Source: Planctomycetota bacterium (GTDB lineage: Bacteria > Planctomycetota > PUPC01 > DSUN01). From it: 26,133 nucleotides of DNA. The stretch covers positions 1 to 26,133 of the forward strand of contig VGYW01000072.1 of NCBI GenBank assembly GCA_016872875.1, read 5' to 3'. The notes below the pieces were generated by a model. It made no database searches. It was given only the letters and a program-made list of their open reading frames with translations, and was not told the DNA's origin. This document shows positions 1 to 7,109 of the stretch, in pieces. The stretch's first letter is position 1. Every line of letters begins with the position of its first letter. Both the position numbers and the translations under genes were made by a program.

Positions 1-60
1 ATCTTTGCCCACATCTTCTGGGGGCTGGGGTTTAGCCCCCGAATGGGGGCGTTTGAGCCG
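1..60. repeat. Module of the terminal dispersed repeat
   Basis: The first 16 bases (ATCTTTGCCCACATCT) recur in direct orientation at about 25972-25987. In both places a GC-rich hairpin module follows and then the shared block beginning CGTAGCCCAGGG. The hairpin module differs between the two ends, so this is a mosaic repeat with exchangeable parts. No coding function is supported, and a long open frame across it (5-1486) is an artefact. Confidence 0.6.
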
Positions 61-300
61 TAGCCCAGGGCGACCGAAGGGAGCCCTGGGAAAAGGCCCC
101 GCCAGCGTAGAGCCCCCGAAGCGGGGCGGTTCAATGGGCGTGAAACGCCCCCTTCGGGGGCTTGGATGGGGGGGACGCGCGATCCCAGGGCGACCGAAGG
201 GAGCCCTGGGAAAAGGCGCCGCCAGCGTAGAGCCCCCGAAGCGGGGCGGTTCAATGGGCGTGAAACGCCCCCTTCGGGGGCTTGGATGGGGGGGACGCGC
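61..300. repeat. 120-bp tandem duplication, two copies
   Basis: Bases 61-180 and 181-300 are near-identical, differing only at the first few bases and at one position near base 98/218. Each copy contains a hairpin with arms CCCAGGGC/GCCCTGGG and a second one built on CCCCCTTCGGGGG. The period of 120 is a multiple of three, so open frames run through, but the reading is compositional and not coding. Confidence 0.9.
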
Positions 301-386
301 GATCCCAGGGCTCCCTTCGGTCGCCCTGGGCTACGGCTGGGTCGCCCGCGTCGGCGGGCTGCAAGGCCCCGAGATGTGGGCAAAGA
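226..386 (+). repeat. Left copy of a 161-bp terminal inverted repeat
   Basis: This stretch matches the reverse complement of 25973-26133 with about three mismatches by eye. It includes the invertible-looking hairpin CCCAGGGC-loop-GCCCTGGG at about 304-330. Inverted copies at both ends of the window suggest a multicopy genomic repeat that ended the assembly, or less likely the ends of a large element. Confidence 0.85.
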
Positions 387-387
387 G

Positions 388-441
388 CAGGGCTTCGCCC
401 TGGGCTGATATAGTACGCCCCTGTGGGGGCTGCCGAGGAGT
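388..441. repeat. GTACTATA/TATAGTAC repeat module
   Basis: A CAGGGC-TTC-GCCCTG hairpin is followed by a block containing GATATAGTACGCCCC. The same block occurs in reverse complement at 25802-25842 and partly at about 25864-25884. Here the hairpin loop reads TTC, while the inverted copy, put in the same orientation, reads GAA. Confidence 0.75.
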
Positions 442-481
442 TCAGCAGAACCGGAGGCCATACTCGCTGGCCGGGACTCGG

Positions 482-510
482 TTGCCGGGTTCGCGTCCTT
501 GTGCTACGAT
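482..510 (+). promoter_or_regulatory. Predicted sigma70-type promoter of the methyltransferase gene
   Basis: TTGCCG at 482-487 and TACGAT at 505-510 are separated by 17 bases. The expected start of transcription near 517 gives a leader of about 30 bases to the GTG at 546. Confidence 0.5.
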
Positions 511-545
511 AGGAAGCCGGAAACGAAAGGCGAGGTGGTGCCACC

Positions 546-1451
546 GTGGCTATCCAGTGCCCGCAATGCGGCCGGCAGTACGACGTGACGCTTTTCGGGT
601 TCCAGCGCACGGCCGGGTGCGACTGCGGGGCGACGCTGGACCTGGCGGAGGGCCACACCCTTCGCGTCCGCCCGCGGCCAGAGGGCGGCATCGAGCCGGT
701 CCCGCCCGCGACGTGGGACTACCTGACCGCGCCCCACATCGCCGAGGACTACGACCGGTACTTCCAGCACAACGAGCTGTTCGCGTTCGACGTCGCGGTG
801 CTGGACCGGTGGTTGAGCGTCCCCGGGCGCCTGCTCGACCTGGGGTGCGGGACGGGGCGGCACGTCGTCCACTTCGCACGCCGGGGCTTCGAGGCCACGG
901 GCGTGGACCTCTCGCGGCACATGCTGGCCGTGGCGCGCCGCAAGCTGGCCGCCGCAGGCTGCCAGGCCAACCTGGTCTACGGCGACATCACGCGGCTCGA
1001 CGAGCTTGGCCTGGGGCTCTTCGACTACGCCATCTGCATGTTCAGCACCCTCGGCATGGTCCACGGGGCGGGGAACCGCCTGCGCCTGCTCGAGTCGGTC
1101 CGCCGCCGCCTCCGCGCCGACGGCTGCTTCGCCTTCCACGTGCACAACCGCTGGCACAACCTCTGGGACGCCGATGGCCGCCGCTACCTTTGGGGCGCGC
1201 TCGGCCGCCGGCTGCGCGGGCGGCCGGAGGCATTCCTGAAGGACATGGACGGCTACCGCGGAATCCGCCACATGACGCTCTACGTCTACAGCGGCCGCGA
1301 GGTGCGGCGCGTGGCCGCCCAGGCGGGCTTCAGGGTCGAGGAGCTCGTCTACCTCAACCAGCCGCGCAACGGCGCCCTCCGTGGCCCCTGCCGCGGACTC
1401 CGCTGCAACGGCTTCATCGTCCTGTGCCGGCCGGCGGGGATCAATGGATGA
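546..1451 (+). CDS. Class I SAM-dependent methyltransferase with N-terminal zinc-ribbon-like segment
   Basis: The 301-residue product has the motif I signature of Rossmann-fold methyltransferases (LLDLGCGTGRH, about residues 95-105), followed by an acidic strand end (GVDLSRHML) typical of S-adenosylmethionine ribose binding. The first 27 residues carry CPQC and CDC (C5, C8, C25, C27), suggesting a small metal-binding ribbon before the catalytic domain. The substrate cannot be read from the sequence; the fold resembles UbiE/bioC-like small-molecule methyltransferases. The start is GTG, with AGGTGG upstream. The last codons run into the first simple-sequence hairpin repeat (tail AGING then TGA), so the true ancestral C terminus may have been altered by repeat insertion. 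It is monocistronic, with its own promoter at 482-510. Confidence 0.88.
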   Translation: MAIQCPQCGRQYDVTLFGFQRTAGCDCGATLDLAEGHTLRVRPRPEGGIEPVPPATWDYLTAPHIAEDYDRYFQHNELFAFDVAVLDRWLSVPGRLLDLGCGTGRHVVHFARRGFEATGVDLSRHMLAVARRKLAAAGCQANLVYGDITRLDELGLGLFDYAICMFSTLGMVHGAGNRLRLLESVRRRLRADGCFAFHVHNRWHNLWDADGRRYLWGALGRRLRGRPEAFLKDMDGYRGIRHMTLYVYSGREVRRVAAQAGFRVEELVYLNQPRNGALRGPCRGLRCNGFIVLCRPAGING

Positions 1452-1471
1452 AGGGATGGGTGGGAAAGAGC

Positions 1472-1575
1472 TGGATGAATGGATGATTGGATGGCTGGAT
1501 GGATGTCAGAGAGACTGGCTCTCTCATTCATCCATTCATCCACCCATCCAATCATCCCCTTCGGTTGCGGGCAAC
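1472..1575. repeat. GGAT-rich hairpin repeat, copy 1 (candidate REP element)
   Basis: The left arm is built from GGATGAATGGATGATTGG and the right arm is its approximate complement ending CCAATCATCCCC at 1559. A second small palindrome, GTTGC-GG-GCAAC, follows at 1564-1575. Related copies lie at 2185-2276 and 2803-2869, on either side of the transposase gene. A partial GGATGAAGGGATGGGTGGG precedes this copy at 1445-1465. Confidence 0.85.
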
Positions 1576-1600
1576 GGTCGCATCAAGGAGAAGCTCGGGC

Positions 1601-2161
1601 ATGGATGCGCTGCTTGAGACGGGGGAAGGGCGGTTCCGATGCCCGGGTTGCGGGCGGGTGATTGATGGGACTGGGCTGCGCGCGGGCGAGCGGTTCAAGT
1701 GCGCGAAGTGCAAGAAGCTGATGCGCTTCGGGCCGCGCCTGTTCGACCCCGCCACGCGGTCGAACTGGCAGATGGGCCGCACGGTGCTCGTCGTGGCCTG
1801 CATTGCGGCCACGGTCTGGTGCGTCACGGTCGGCTACTCCATCGGCTCGCAGCAGGGCGGAACAGCCTGGGTGGCGGGGTTCGGCGGCTCGCTCCTCGTC
1901 TGGCTCGTGGCCGTGGGCTGCATCGCGCTCGCGGCGTGGACGACCCAGAGCAACGGCGTCCTGGTCGGCGTGACCGCCACGATGGCGGGAGTGGCGCTCT
2001 TCTTCATCGAGCGCCTCGCCAAGAAGGTGGACTCCGGCGTGGTGGACGCCTGGCGGCGCGAGTTCCAGTTCTACGACCTGTGGAAGCCGGGGCTCATCGT
2101 CGGTGGGCTCGCCCTCTTCGTCGTCTCACTCGTCATCCAGGCGCGGACGCGCTCAGTCTAG
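1601..2161 (+). CDS. Zinc-ribbon membrane protein of unknown function
   Basis: The 186-residue product begins with a zinc-ribbon pattern, CPGC near residue 11 and CAKC about 20 residues later, like the MJ0042/FmdB-type short ribbons often found at the N terminus of planctomycete proteins. After a charged linker come four hydrophobic stretches that look like transmembrane helices. The last is near the C terminus and ends in a basic tail (QARTRSV). The ATG at 1601 is chosen because AAGGAG lies ten bases upstream; the frame stays open back through the repeat but that part encodes repeat sequence only. No catalytic motif is visible. A small GCGCGC hairpin follows the stop codon (2161-2177). The function is unknown. 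Confidence 0.8.
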   Translation: MDALLETGEGRFRCPGCGRVIDGTGLRAGERFKCAKCKKLMRFGPRLFDPATRSNWQMGRTVLVVACIAATVWCVTVGYSIGSQQGGTAWVAGFGGSLLVWLVAVGCIALAAWTTQSNGVLVGVTATMAGVALFFIERLAKKVDSGVVDAWRREFQFYDLWKPGLIVGGLALFVVSLVIQARTRSV

Positions 2162-2184
2162 CGCGCGCTTTGCGCGCACGTGTG

Positions 2185-2276
2185 GGGGATGAATGGATGA
2201 TTGGATGGGCGGATGGGTGTCAGACAATCATCCATTCCTCCACCCATCCATTCATCCCCTCTGGTTGCGGCCAACC
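2185..2276. repeat. GGAT-rich hairpin repeat, copy 2 (upstream of the RAYT)
   Basis: It has the same arms as copies 1 and 3: GGGGATGAATGGATGATT on the left and CCACCCATCCATTCATCCCC on the right, ending at 2259. The satellite palindrome GGTTG-CGGC-CAACC follows at 2263-2276. Compared with copy 1 the stem bases differ while pairing is kept. It ends 19 bases before the transposase start. Confidence 0.88.
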
Positions 2277-2295
2277 GCCGCTTTGAGAGAGCCGC

Positions 2296-2760
2296 ATGGC
2301 TGAGAATGCGGAACCCGCCGAGGAGAGGGTGAGCTACTTCGTCACCGTGCGCACCTTCGAGTGCCGCCGCGTGTTCCAGGAGGAGCGCAACGCGGAGGTC
2401 CTCGTCGCGCTCATCGAGAGCCTGCGCCGCAGGATGGGCTTCAAGAAATACGCCTACGTGGTCCTCCCCGACCACTACCACGTGCTCCTGGGCAGAGGGC
2501 CGGGCAGCGGAGCCGTCGCCGACACCGTCCTGGGCATCAACCGTGCCGCCCAGCACCTCCTCGAGCTGCCCGACGACGGGCGCCCGCTGTGGGACGACGA
2601 GCCCGAGGTCCTCGTCATCTACACGGCCCAGTCGCGCATCGAGAAGCTCAACTACATCCACCGCAAGCCGGTCGTCTGCGGGATCGTGGACAAGCCTGAG
2701 GACTACGCCTTCTCCAGCGCCGCCTTCTACTTCAAGCGGTACGGGAAGACGGAGTTTTAG
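2296..2760 (+). CDS. REP-associated tyrosine transposase (RAYT, Y1/HUH family)
   Basis: The 154-residue product has the hallmarks of the IS200-like Y1 transposase family in its domesticated RAYT branch. These are an N-terminal strand YFVTVRTF, the metal-binding HUH motif in LPDHYHVLL (H60-Y61-H62), and the C-terminal KLNYIHRKPV with the candidate catalytic tyrosine at 120. The terminal signature is PEDYAFSSAAFY. RAYTs are single-strand endonucleases that act on palindromic REP sequences. This gene lies between two copies of a hairpin repeat (2185-2276 and 2803-2869), as expected for a RAYT with its cognate elements. The length is close to the short RAYT class. All visible catalytic residues are intact, so it may be active. 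GAGAG precedes the ATG. Confidence 0.92.
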   Translation: MAENAEPAEERVSYFVTVRTFECRRVFQEERNAEVLVALIESLRRRMGFKKYAYVVLPDHYHVLLGRGPGSGAVADTVLGINRAAQHLLELPDDGRPLWDDEPEVLVIYTAQSRIEKLNYIHRKPVVCGIVDKPEDYAFSSAAFYFKRYGKTEF

Positions 2761-2802
2761 ACCCTCAGTCCGTTACTCTTGTGTGTGTCTCGCTTGTTGG
2801 CA

Positions 2803-2869
2803 GGGGATGAATGGATGATTGGATGGGTGGCAGAGGGCCATCCATTCATCCACCCATCCAATCATCCCC
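2803..2869. repeat. GGAT-rich hairpin repeat, copy 3 (downstream of the RAYT)
   Basis: Arms GGGGATGAATGGATGATT and CCAATCATCCCC enclose a short loop. It shares the family sequence with copies 1 and 2 but lacks the GTTGC/GCAAC satellite palindrome. It sits between the transposase stop and the convergent YkgJ-type gene. Confidence 0.88.
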
Positions 2870-2913
2870 TTTGTCTTTCGCCGGGGGCCGCGCTGCGAGG
2901 CCGGGCACCCCCC

Positions 2914-3336
2914 TCAATGGGCCACACCTCCGAAAAATGGCGCATAGTCCCACGGCAGCCCGTAGCGCTCGGTCAGGCGGCGGAGGCGCTGCTGGAAGGC
3001 GTGGTAGAGGTCCTGCTCGCGCGGTCTGTGGTACGGGTCGCAGAAGAACGCGCGGCAGCCCAGCGGGCGCCAGGGCCGCACACTACAGCGGCCATCCGCC
3101 AGGAAGCAGCAGCGGCCCGAGGCGTCGAGGCGCGGCTGCCCGTGGCTGCGGAGGATGGGCGCCATCTCCAGGTGGCAGGCGTAGAGGCGGTAGCCGTTTC
3201 GCGCGAAGTCGCAGCAGCGCCCGCAGGCCCGGCACTCCACCCCCAGGGCGGCCAACTCCGCGTCCAGTTGCCCATAGACCTCCGCGAGGGCGGAGAGGGC
3301 ATTGGCGAGAATCGCCCCCGACTCTGGTGAGGCCAT
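2914..3336 (-). CDS. YkgJ-family cysteine-cluster protein
   Basis: The 140-residue product carries the family pattern CRACGRCC (CxxCxxCC) followed by GRCCFLADGRCSVRPWRPLGC and a final FFCDP. Together these form the Cys-rich cluster of the YkgJ/Fli-B-like family, thought to bind Fe-S or zinc. The biochemical role of the family is not settled. Two adjacent ATG codons exist (3339 and 3336). The GGAGG at 3341-3345 lies one base from the first and four from the second, so the second is preferred. It follows the metallo-beta-lactamase-fold gene on the same strand, separated by a long inverted repeat that ends right at its ribosome-binding site; co-transcription is likely. Confidence 0.85.
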   Translation of the reverse strand: MASPESGAILANALSALAEVYGQLDAELAALGVECRACGRCCDFARNGYRLYACHLEMAPILRSHGQPRLDASGRCCFLADGRCSVRPWRPLGCRAFFCDPYHRPREQDLYHAFQQRLRRLTERYGLPWDYAPFFGGVAH

Positions 3337-3344
3337 CATCCCTC

Positions 3345-3447
3345 CTCGATCGTCCGCGTCCTCGTCCCGCGTCCTCGTCCTCGATTCTTCCCTCCCAAGC
3401 CAAGAGGATCGAGGACGACGGACGAGGACGAGGGACGAGGACGATAG
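3345..3447. repeat. Long inverted repeat with CGTCCTCGTC-type arms
   Basis: The left arm (about 3346-3392) consists of repeats of CGTCCTCGTC and CCGCGTCC. The right arm (about 3400-3447) is the matching GACGAGGACG series, with a loop of about 10 bases (CCCTCCCAAG). It fills the whole gap between the stop of the MBL-fold gene and the ribosome-binding site of the YkgJ gene. In RNA it would form a very stable hairpin next to that site. Confidence 0.85.
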
Positions 3448-3448
3448 A

Positions 3449-4420
3449 TCACGGGAGCGGGGCCGGCGCGGGGCAGAAGTAGGCGCTCGTGGAGTAGGAG
3501 GAGTCGCCCCGGCAGCGGGAGAAGACGACGTTCTGGCCCCCAGCCGCCGCGTGGCAGTGGGCGTTGGCGCAGAAGGTGTTCTGCGCGGCGTGCTGGGTGC
3601 AGAGCACCTCGGCCCCCATGTCGTGGAAGAGTGCGAGGGATTGCGCGGAGGGCTGCCTGTCCACCTTCGCACTCAGGGAGAAGACTGCGTACTCGCAGTG
3701 CAGGAGGCCCGCCGCGGTGGAGGGTATGACGTTCGCGCGCCCGTAGCTGGGGACCTTGAGGATATTGACGTCCAGATGCCGCTGGAGGACGTGGTCGCCG
3801 AGCGCGGAGGCCCAGAAGCTGCCGAGTGCATCGCTGCCGAGGAGCAGGCGGATGCCGTGCACCTCGATGTGGAGGACGATGGCCCGCTCGTTCTGCTCGA
3901 TGCTCAGTTCCGCGGCCTGTTTGGGCGGCGCGCCCTTGGCGGGCGGCTTGAGGACGTTGGGCACGGCCGGGTTGAGCACGGTGACGTGGGCGGCGTTGAA
4001 GAGCGCGGGCAGCAGCCCGCCCCGCACCGGGCAGGTGATGCGGTCGGGCCGCAAGCGGCCGTGGATGCGCGAGTAGAGCCGCTGGTAGGCCCGCTCGTCG
4101 GGGAACTGGAGCCCTGCCACGGAGGGCTGGGTGGACTCGCAGCTTGGCCCCCAGAAGTGCTCGATGGCCACGCTGTCCGTCTCCGCCACCTGGAGCAGCC
4201 CCACCACGTGGTTGCGGTCCACGTGCGTGGCCACCATGAGGTCCACCGCCGTGATCCCGTTCCGCAGCAGATAGTTCGACAGGCGGCTCGCATGCACCGG
4301 GCCGCCGCCGTCCACCACGATCGTCCGCACCTGGTGGCCCTCGCGGAAGCGCACGATCGCACTGTCCCCGTGGCCCACGTCCAGGAAGGTCACCACCAAG
4401 TCCAGCTCTTGTACGCTCAC
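3449..4420 (-). CDS. ComEC/Rec2-like metallo-beta-lactamase-fold protein with degenerate metal site
   Basis: The 323-residue product follows the ComEC C-terminal hydrolase plan. FLDVGHGDS (12-20) matches the family FxDVGQGDS strand, VVDGGG (36-40) the next turn, and THVDRNHVVGL (65-75) corresponds to the metal motif SHxDxDHxGG. NERAIVLHIEVHG then LLLGSD (about 177-197) matches the SLVL...LLTGD block. The second aspartate of HxDxDH is Asn70, and the usual late HHGS is replaced by VPSYGRAN (224-230), so two metal ligands appear lost. No transmembrane competence domain is attached. It may be a binding protein or use an altered site. The start is GTG with GGAG upstream; the promoter is at 4473-4502. 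First gene of a pair with the YkgJ-type gene. Confidence 0.82.
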   Translation of the reverse strand: MSVQELDLVVTFLDVGHGDSAIVRFREGHQVRTIVVDGGGPVHASRLSNYLLRNGITAVDLMVATHVDRNHVVGLLQVAETDSVAIEHFWGPSCESTQPSVAGLQFPDERAYQRLYSRIHGRLRPDRITCPVRGGLLPALFNAAHVTVLNPAVPNVLKPPAKGAPPKQAAELSIEQNERAIVLHIEVHGIRLLLGSDALGSFWASALGDHVLQRHLDVNILKVPSYGRANVIPSTAAGLLHCEYAVFSLSAKVDRQPSAQSLALFHDMGAEVLCTQHAAQNTFCANAHCHAAAGGQNVVFSRCRGDSSYSTSAYFCPAPAPLP

Positions 4421-4472
4421 GGCACGTTCTCCACCCCACTGGTGCGCGGCGTAACGTCCCGGCCTTCCCGAT

Positions 4473-4502
4473 ATGTTAGCAGATGAATGATCGCCTAGTC
4501 AA
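4473..4502 (-). promoter_or_regulatory. Predicted sigma70-type promoter for the MBL-fold/YkgJ pair
   Basis: On the minus strand TTGACT (4502-4497) and TAACAT (4478-4473) are separated by 18 bases. Transcription would start near 4466, about 45 bases before the GTG. Confidence 0.5.
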
Positions 4503-4534
4503 GCGCTTGTTTCGCCCGCGGGGGCTGGCTCATG

Positions 4535-4615
4535 TTCGTCGTCGTCCTCGTCGTCGTCGTCGAGTCCGATGGCTGTCTCCCTCATCAGGGGACTCGACGA
4601 CGAGGACGACGACGG
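4535..4615. repeat. Inverted repeat with GTCGTC-type arms
   Basis: Left arm 4535-4567 (CGTCGTCCTCGTCGTC series ending GAGTCC) pairs with right arm 4590-4615 (GGACTCGACGACGAGG series); the left arm carries two extra GTC units. It lies between divergent promoters of the MBL-fold and GH51-like genes. It has the same architecture as, but different sequence from, the repeat at 3345-3447. Confidence 0.82.
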
Positions 4616-4671
4616 CACCGACGAGCGGGCACCCCAAGCTCAGGGGCTACAGTCCTCGCCGGCCCCCGTGG

Positions 4672-4701
4672 TTGACTTCGCGCGCTGGCCGGTGGTAGAA
4701 T
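4672..4701 (+). promoter_or_regulatory. Predicted sigma70-type promoter of the GH51-like operon
   Basis: TTGACT at 4672-4677 and TAGAAT at 4696-4701 have an 18-base spacer. The expected transcription start (about 4708) nearly coincides with the ATG at 4710, suggesting a leaderless transcript. Confidence 0.55.
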
Positions 4702-4709
4702 GCGGGCGG

Positions 4710-7109
4710 ATGGGCTGCTGGGGGGCCTCCGAGGGCGCTTCCTTCGCGGACGCTTCGATGGGCTGGCTCGCCTCCAAGTGGATGACCTGCCTGACTGCGT
4801 GCGGCGCGGCCCTGGCTGCCGCCGGGGAGCCGGCTTCGCCGCGCATCGCCGTCTCGCTCCAGCGGCCCGCCGGGGCGGTCTCGCCCTTCCTCTTCGGCCT
4901 GTCGCTGCCCGCGCCGGGCACGCCGGGCGCGGACGCCCTCCTGCCAGAGCTCCTGCGGAACGGCAGCTTCGAGGCCGTGGAACTCACCGGCCCGAAGCCG
5001 ATGCCGGAGGGGTGGAGCCGTTCGAGCGGCTGGCAGCTCTTCGAGTTCGGCGGCAGGCACATGCTCGTGCGGCACGACCCCAAGCCGGACGAGCCGCTGA
5101 TCCTCCTGGGCAAGCGCAAGTGGCGCAGCTACCGCCTGACCCTTCTCGCGCGGAAGATTGGCGGGCCGGACGGCCTCTGCGTCCTCTTCGATGCGCAGGA
5201 CAAGGGCCACCACCTCCGCTGGCGGCTGGGCGCGAACGGCAACAGCCAACACGTCCTGGAGTCCGTGGGCGCGGGCGAGCCCAGGCCCCTCGGCCCGCCC
5301 GTCCCCGGCTGCATCGAGGCCGGGCGCTGCTACCGCATTGATATGAGCCTCAGGGCCGAGGTCCTTCGGTGCTCGCTCGACGGCCGCCTCATCCACCAGG
5401 TGGGCGACGCCCGCTTCCCCTGCGCCGGCATCGGCCTGGGCGCCACGGACTCCACCGCCGAGTACTTCGCCATCGCCGCCTTCGAGCCGAAGGACACCCC
5501 GCTGTTCCGCCTCGACAACCCGGCGAAGGCGCAGCTCAGCACCATCGCACAACACTGGGCGCCCCTCCGCGACGGGAAGAACAAGGCCACCTTCACCTGG
5601 GACCCGCTCTATCCGTTCAACAGCCACTTCTCGCAGTGCGTCGCGGTGGAGGCCTATTCGGAGGGCGACGCGGGCATCCGCCAGGGCGGGATACCCGTCG
5701 CCGCGGGCGAGACCTATCGCGGCAGGCTCTACCTCCGCGGGGCGGGGAGGGCGCCACTGGCAGTGTCCCTCCGACGACGCGGCGGCGAGACCCTCGCGGA
5801 GCAGAAGCTCGGCCACGCCGCCGGCACCTGGGCGCCCCACGACTTCGCCCTCACGCCCGCCGAATCGGACTCCGAGGCCGACTTCTGCATCAGCGTGGCC
5901 GGCACCGGGTCGGTGTGGGTGGACCAGGCGTCGCTCGCGCCCGACCGCCTCCGCAGCCCCTGGGCGCTCCGCAGCGACGCGGTCGCCGCACTCCGCGCCC
6001 TGCGGCCGACCCTCCTCTGCTGGCCCGCGGGGCCAGCCGCAAACCACCACAACTGGCAGCGCGCCGTCGGCCCGGCCGACGAGCGCCACGTCGCCTCCGT
6101 CATTGGCCCATCCCCCGCACCCTTCCGGCCAGCTCCGAGCAACTTCGGCGCCGACGAGTTCCTCGCCCTCTGCCAGGAGCTCCGGGCCGAGCCCCTCATC
6201 ACCCTCAACCCCGGGCTCGGCAACCTCTCCTGCCTCGACCTGCTGCGCTACTGCAACGGCGCGCCCGACACCCCGCTCGGCAAGCAGCGCGCCGCAAACG
6301 GCCACAGGGACCCCTACGGCCTCCGCTTCTGCCTCGTCGGCGGCGAACGCCTCGACGTGCCCGGCGGCCAGGGATACCCCGTGACCGTTGCTGGGCTTGC
6401 GAGCGAGCTGCGCGGGTTCCGCCCGACCCCACAGCTCCTCTTCCTCGCCGGGCAGCCATCCGCGGACTCGCCCGACGATCCCCGTGATGCGCGCCAGGCC
6501 GGCCCGATGGCCACACACGTCGCCAGCTCCCTCGACTGGCCCCCCGCGCCCGAAGGCCAAGCCGCCGCGCTCGCGGCGCTCGCGGCCACGGCCAGGCGCC
6601 TCCGCGAGAGCTCGCTCGACGTGGCCCTCGTGGACTGCTCGCTGGCCGGCGGCGCCGCCGCGCCGGCCCTCGGGCGCCTCCTCAACGAGCTCTCGCGCAG
6701 CGGCGGCCCAGCCGCGATTGCCGCCTTCCGCTGGAACCCCGCCAGCCCCCTCTTCTCCGCCCGCGGCCAGCAGACCCCCGCTCAGGCCCTCTGGACCCTC
6801 TTCCGCGCCCACCCCGTGGCCGAACGGCTCGAAACACGCCGCGATTGCGAGGGGCTCGATGCCTTCGCGGGGCGCGATGGCGACAAGGTGGTCCTCCGCA
6901 TCGTCGGCCCGGCCGAGCGCGACGGCGTCCTGCACGTCAAGCTCGACGGCCTCGGCGCCCGGCGCCTGGCCCCTCGCGCCGAACTCTTCACCGTCCCTGC
7001 CGCCGTCCCGCAGCCCGTGCTCCCTGTCCGCGGGGATGAGCTCGACGTGCCCCTCAAGAGGGGCCAGGTGGCCGCCCTCGTGGTCCTGCACCTCGAAGGA
7101 GAAAAGTGA
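4710..7109 (+). CDS. Exported GH51 (alpha-L-arabinofuranosidase)-like protein, probably catalytically degenerate
   Basis: This is a protein of about 800 residues. A hydrophobic export segment (CLTACGAALAAAG) follows a short N region, and next comes FLFGLSLPAPG like the start of GH51 enzymes. A central beta-sandwich-type region (about 110-380, carbohydrate-binding-like) precedes the barrel. The barrel region follows GH51 closely: PWALRSDAVAALRALRP, then NFGADEFLALCQELRAEPLIT, YCNGAPDTPLGKQRAANGH and PYGLRFCLVGGE. The acid/base Glu survives, but the usual GNE reads GGE. The nucleophile region (family DEWN or TEW) reads LVDCS, so the nucleophile seems lost. ATG 4710 is chosen because no Shine-Dalgarno precedes any candidate start and the promoter supports a leaderless start; 4758 or 4782 are alternatives. 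Its stop overlaps the next gene. Confidence 0.7.
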   Translation: MGCWGASEGASFADASMGWLASKWMTCLTACGAALAAAGEPASPRIAVSLQRPAGAVSPFLFGLSLPAPGTPGADALLPELLRNGSFEAVELTGPKPMPEGWSRSSGWQLFEFGGRHMLVRHDPKPDEPLILLGKRKWRSYRLTLLARKIGGPDGLCVLFDAQDKGHHLRWRLGANGNSQHVLESVGAGEPRPLGPPVPGCIEAGRCYRIDMSLRAEVLRCSLDGRLIHQVGDARFPCAGIGLGATDSTAEYFAIAAFEPKDTPLFRLDNPAKAQLSTIAQHWAPLRDGKNKATFTWDPLYPFNSHFSQCVAVEAYSEGDAGIRQGGIPVAAGETYRGRLYLRGAGRAPLAVSLRRRGGETLAEQKLGHAAGTWAPHDFALTPAESDSEADFCISVAGTGSVWVDQASLAPDRLRSPWALRSDAVAALRALRPTLLCWPAGPAANHHNWQRAVGPADERHVASVIGPSPAPFRPAPSNFGADEFLALCQELRAEPLITLNPGLGNLSCLDLLRYCNGAPDTPLGKQRAANGHRDPYGLRFCLVGGERLDVPGGQGYPVTVAGLASELRGFRPTPQLLFLAGQPSADSPDDPRDARQAGPMATHVASSLDWPPAPEGQAAALAALAATARRLRESSLDVALVDCSLAGGAAAPALGRLLNELSRSGGPAAIAAFRWNPASPLFSARGQQTPAQALWTLFRAHPVAERLETRRDCEGLDAFAGRDGDKVVLRIVGPAERDGVLHVKLDGLGARRLAPRAELFTVPAAVPQPVLPVRGDELDVPLKRGQVAALVVLHLEGEK

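Noticed and set aside
5..1486. A 493-codon frame spanning the terminal repeats and the methyltransferase
   Set aside because: It runs through a 120-bp tandem repeat and then out of frame through a well-supported methyltransferase; the product is low-complexity Arg/Pro/Gly.
4647..7091. An 814-codon minus-strand frame opposite the GH51-like gene
   Set aside because: It is a GC-rich shadow frame. The plus-strand product has recognisable GH51 motifs and the antisense product does not.
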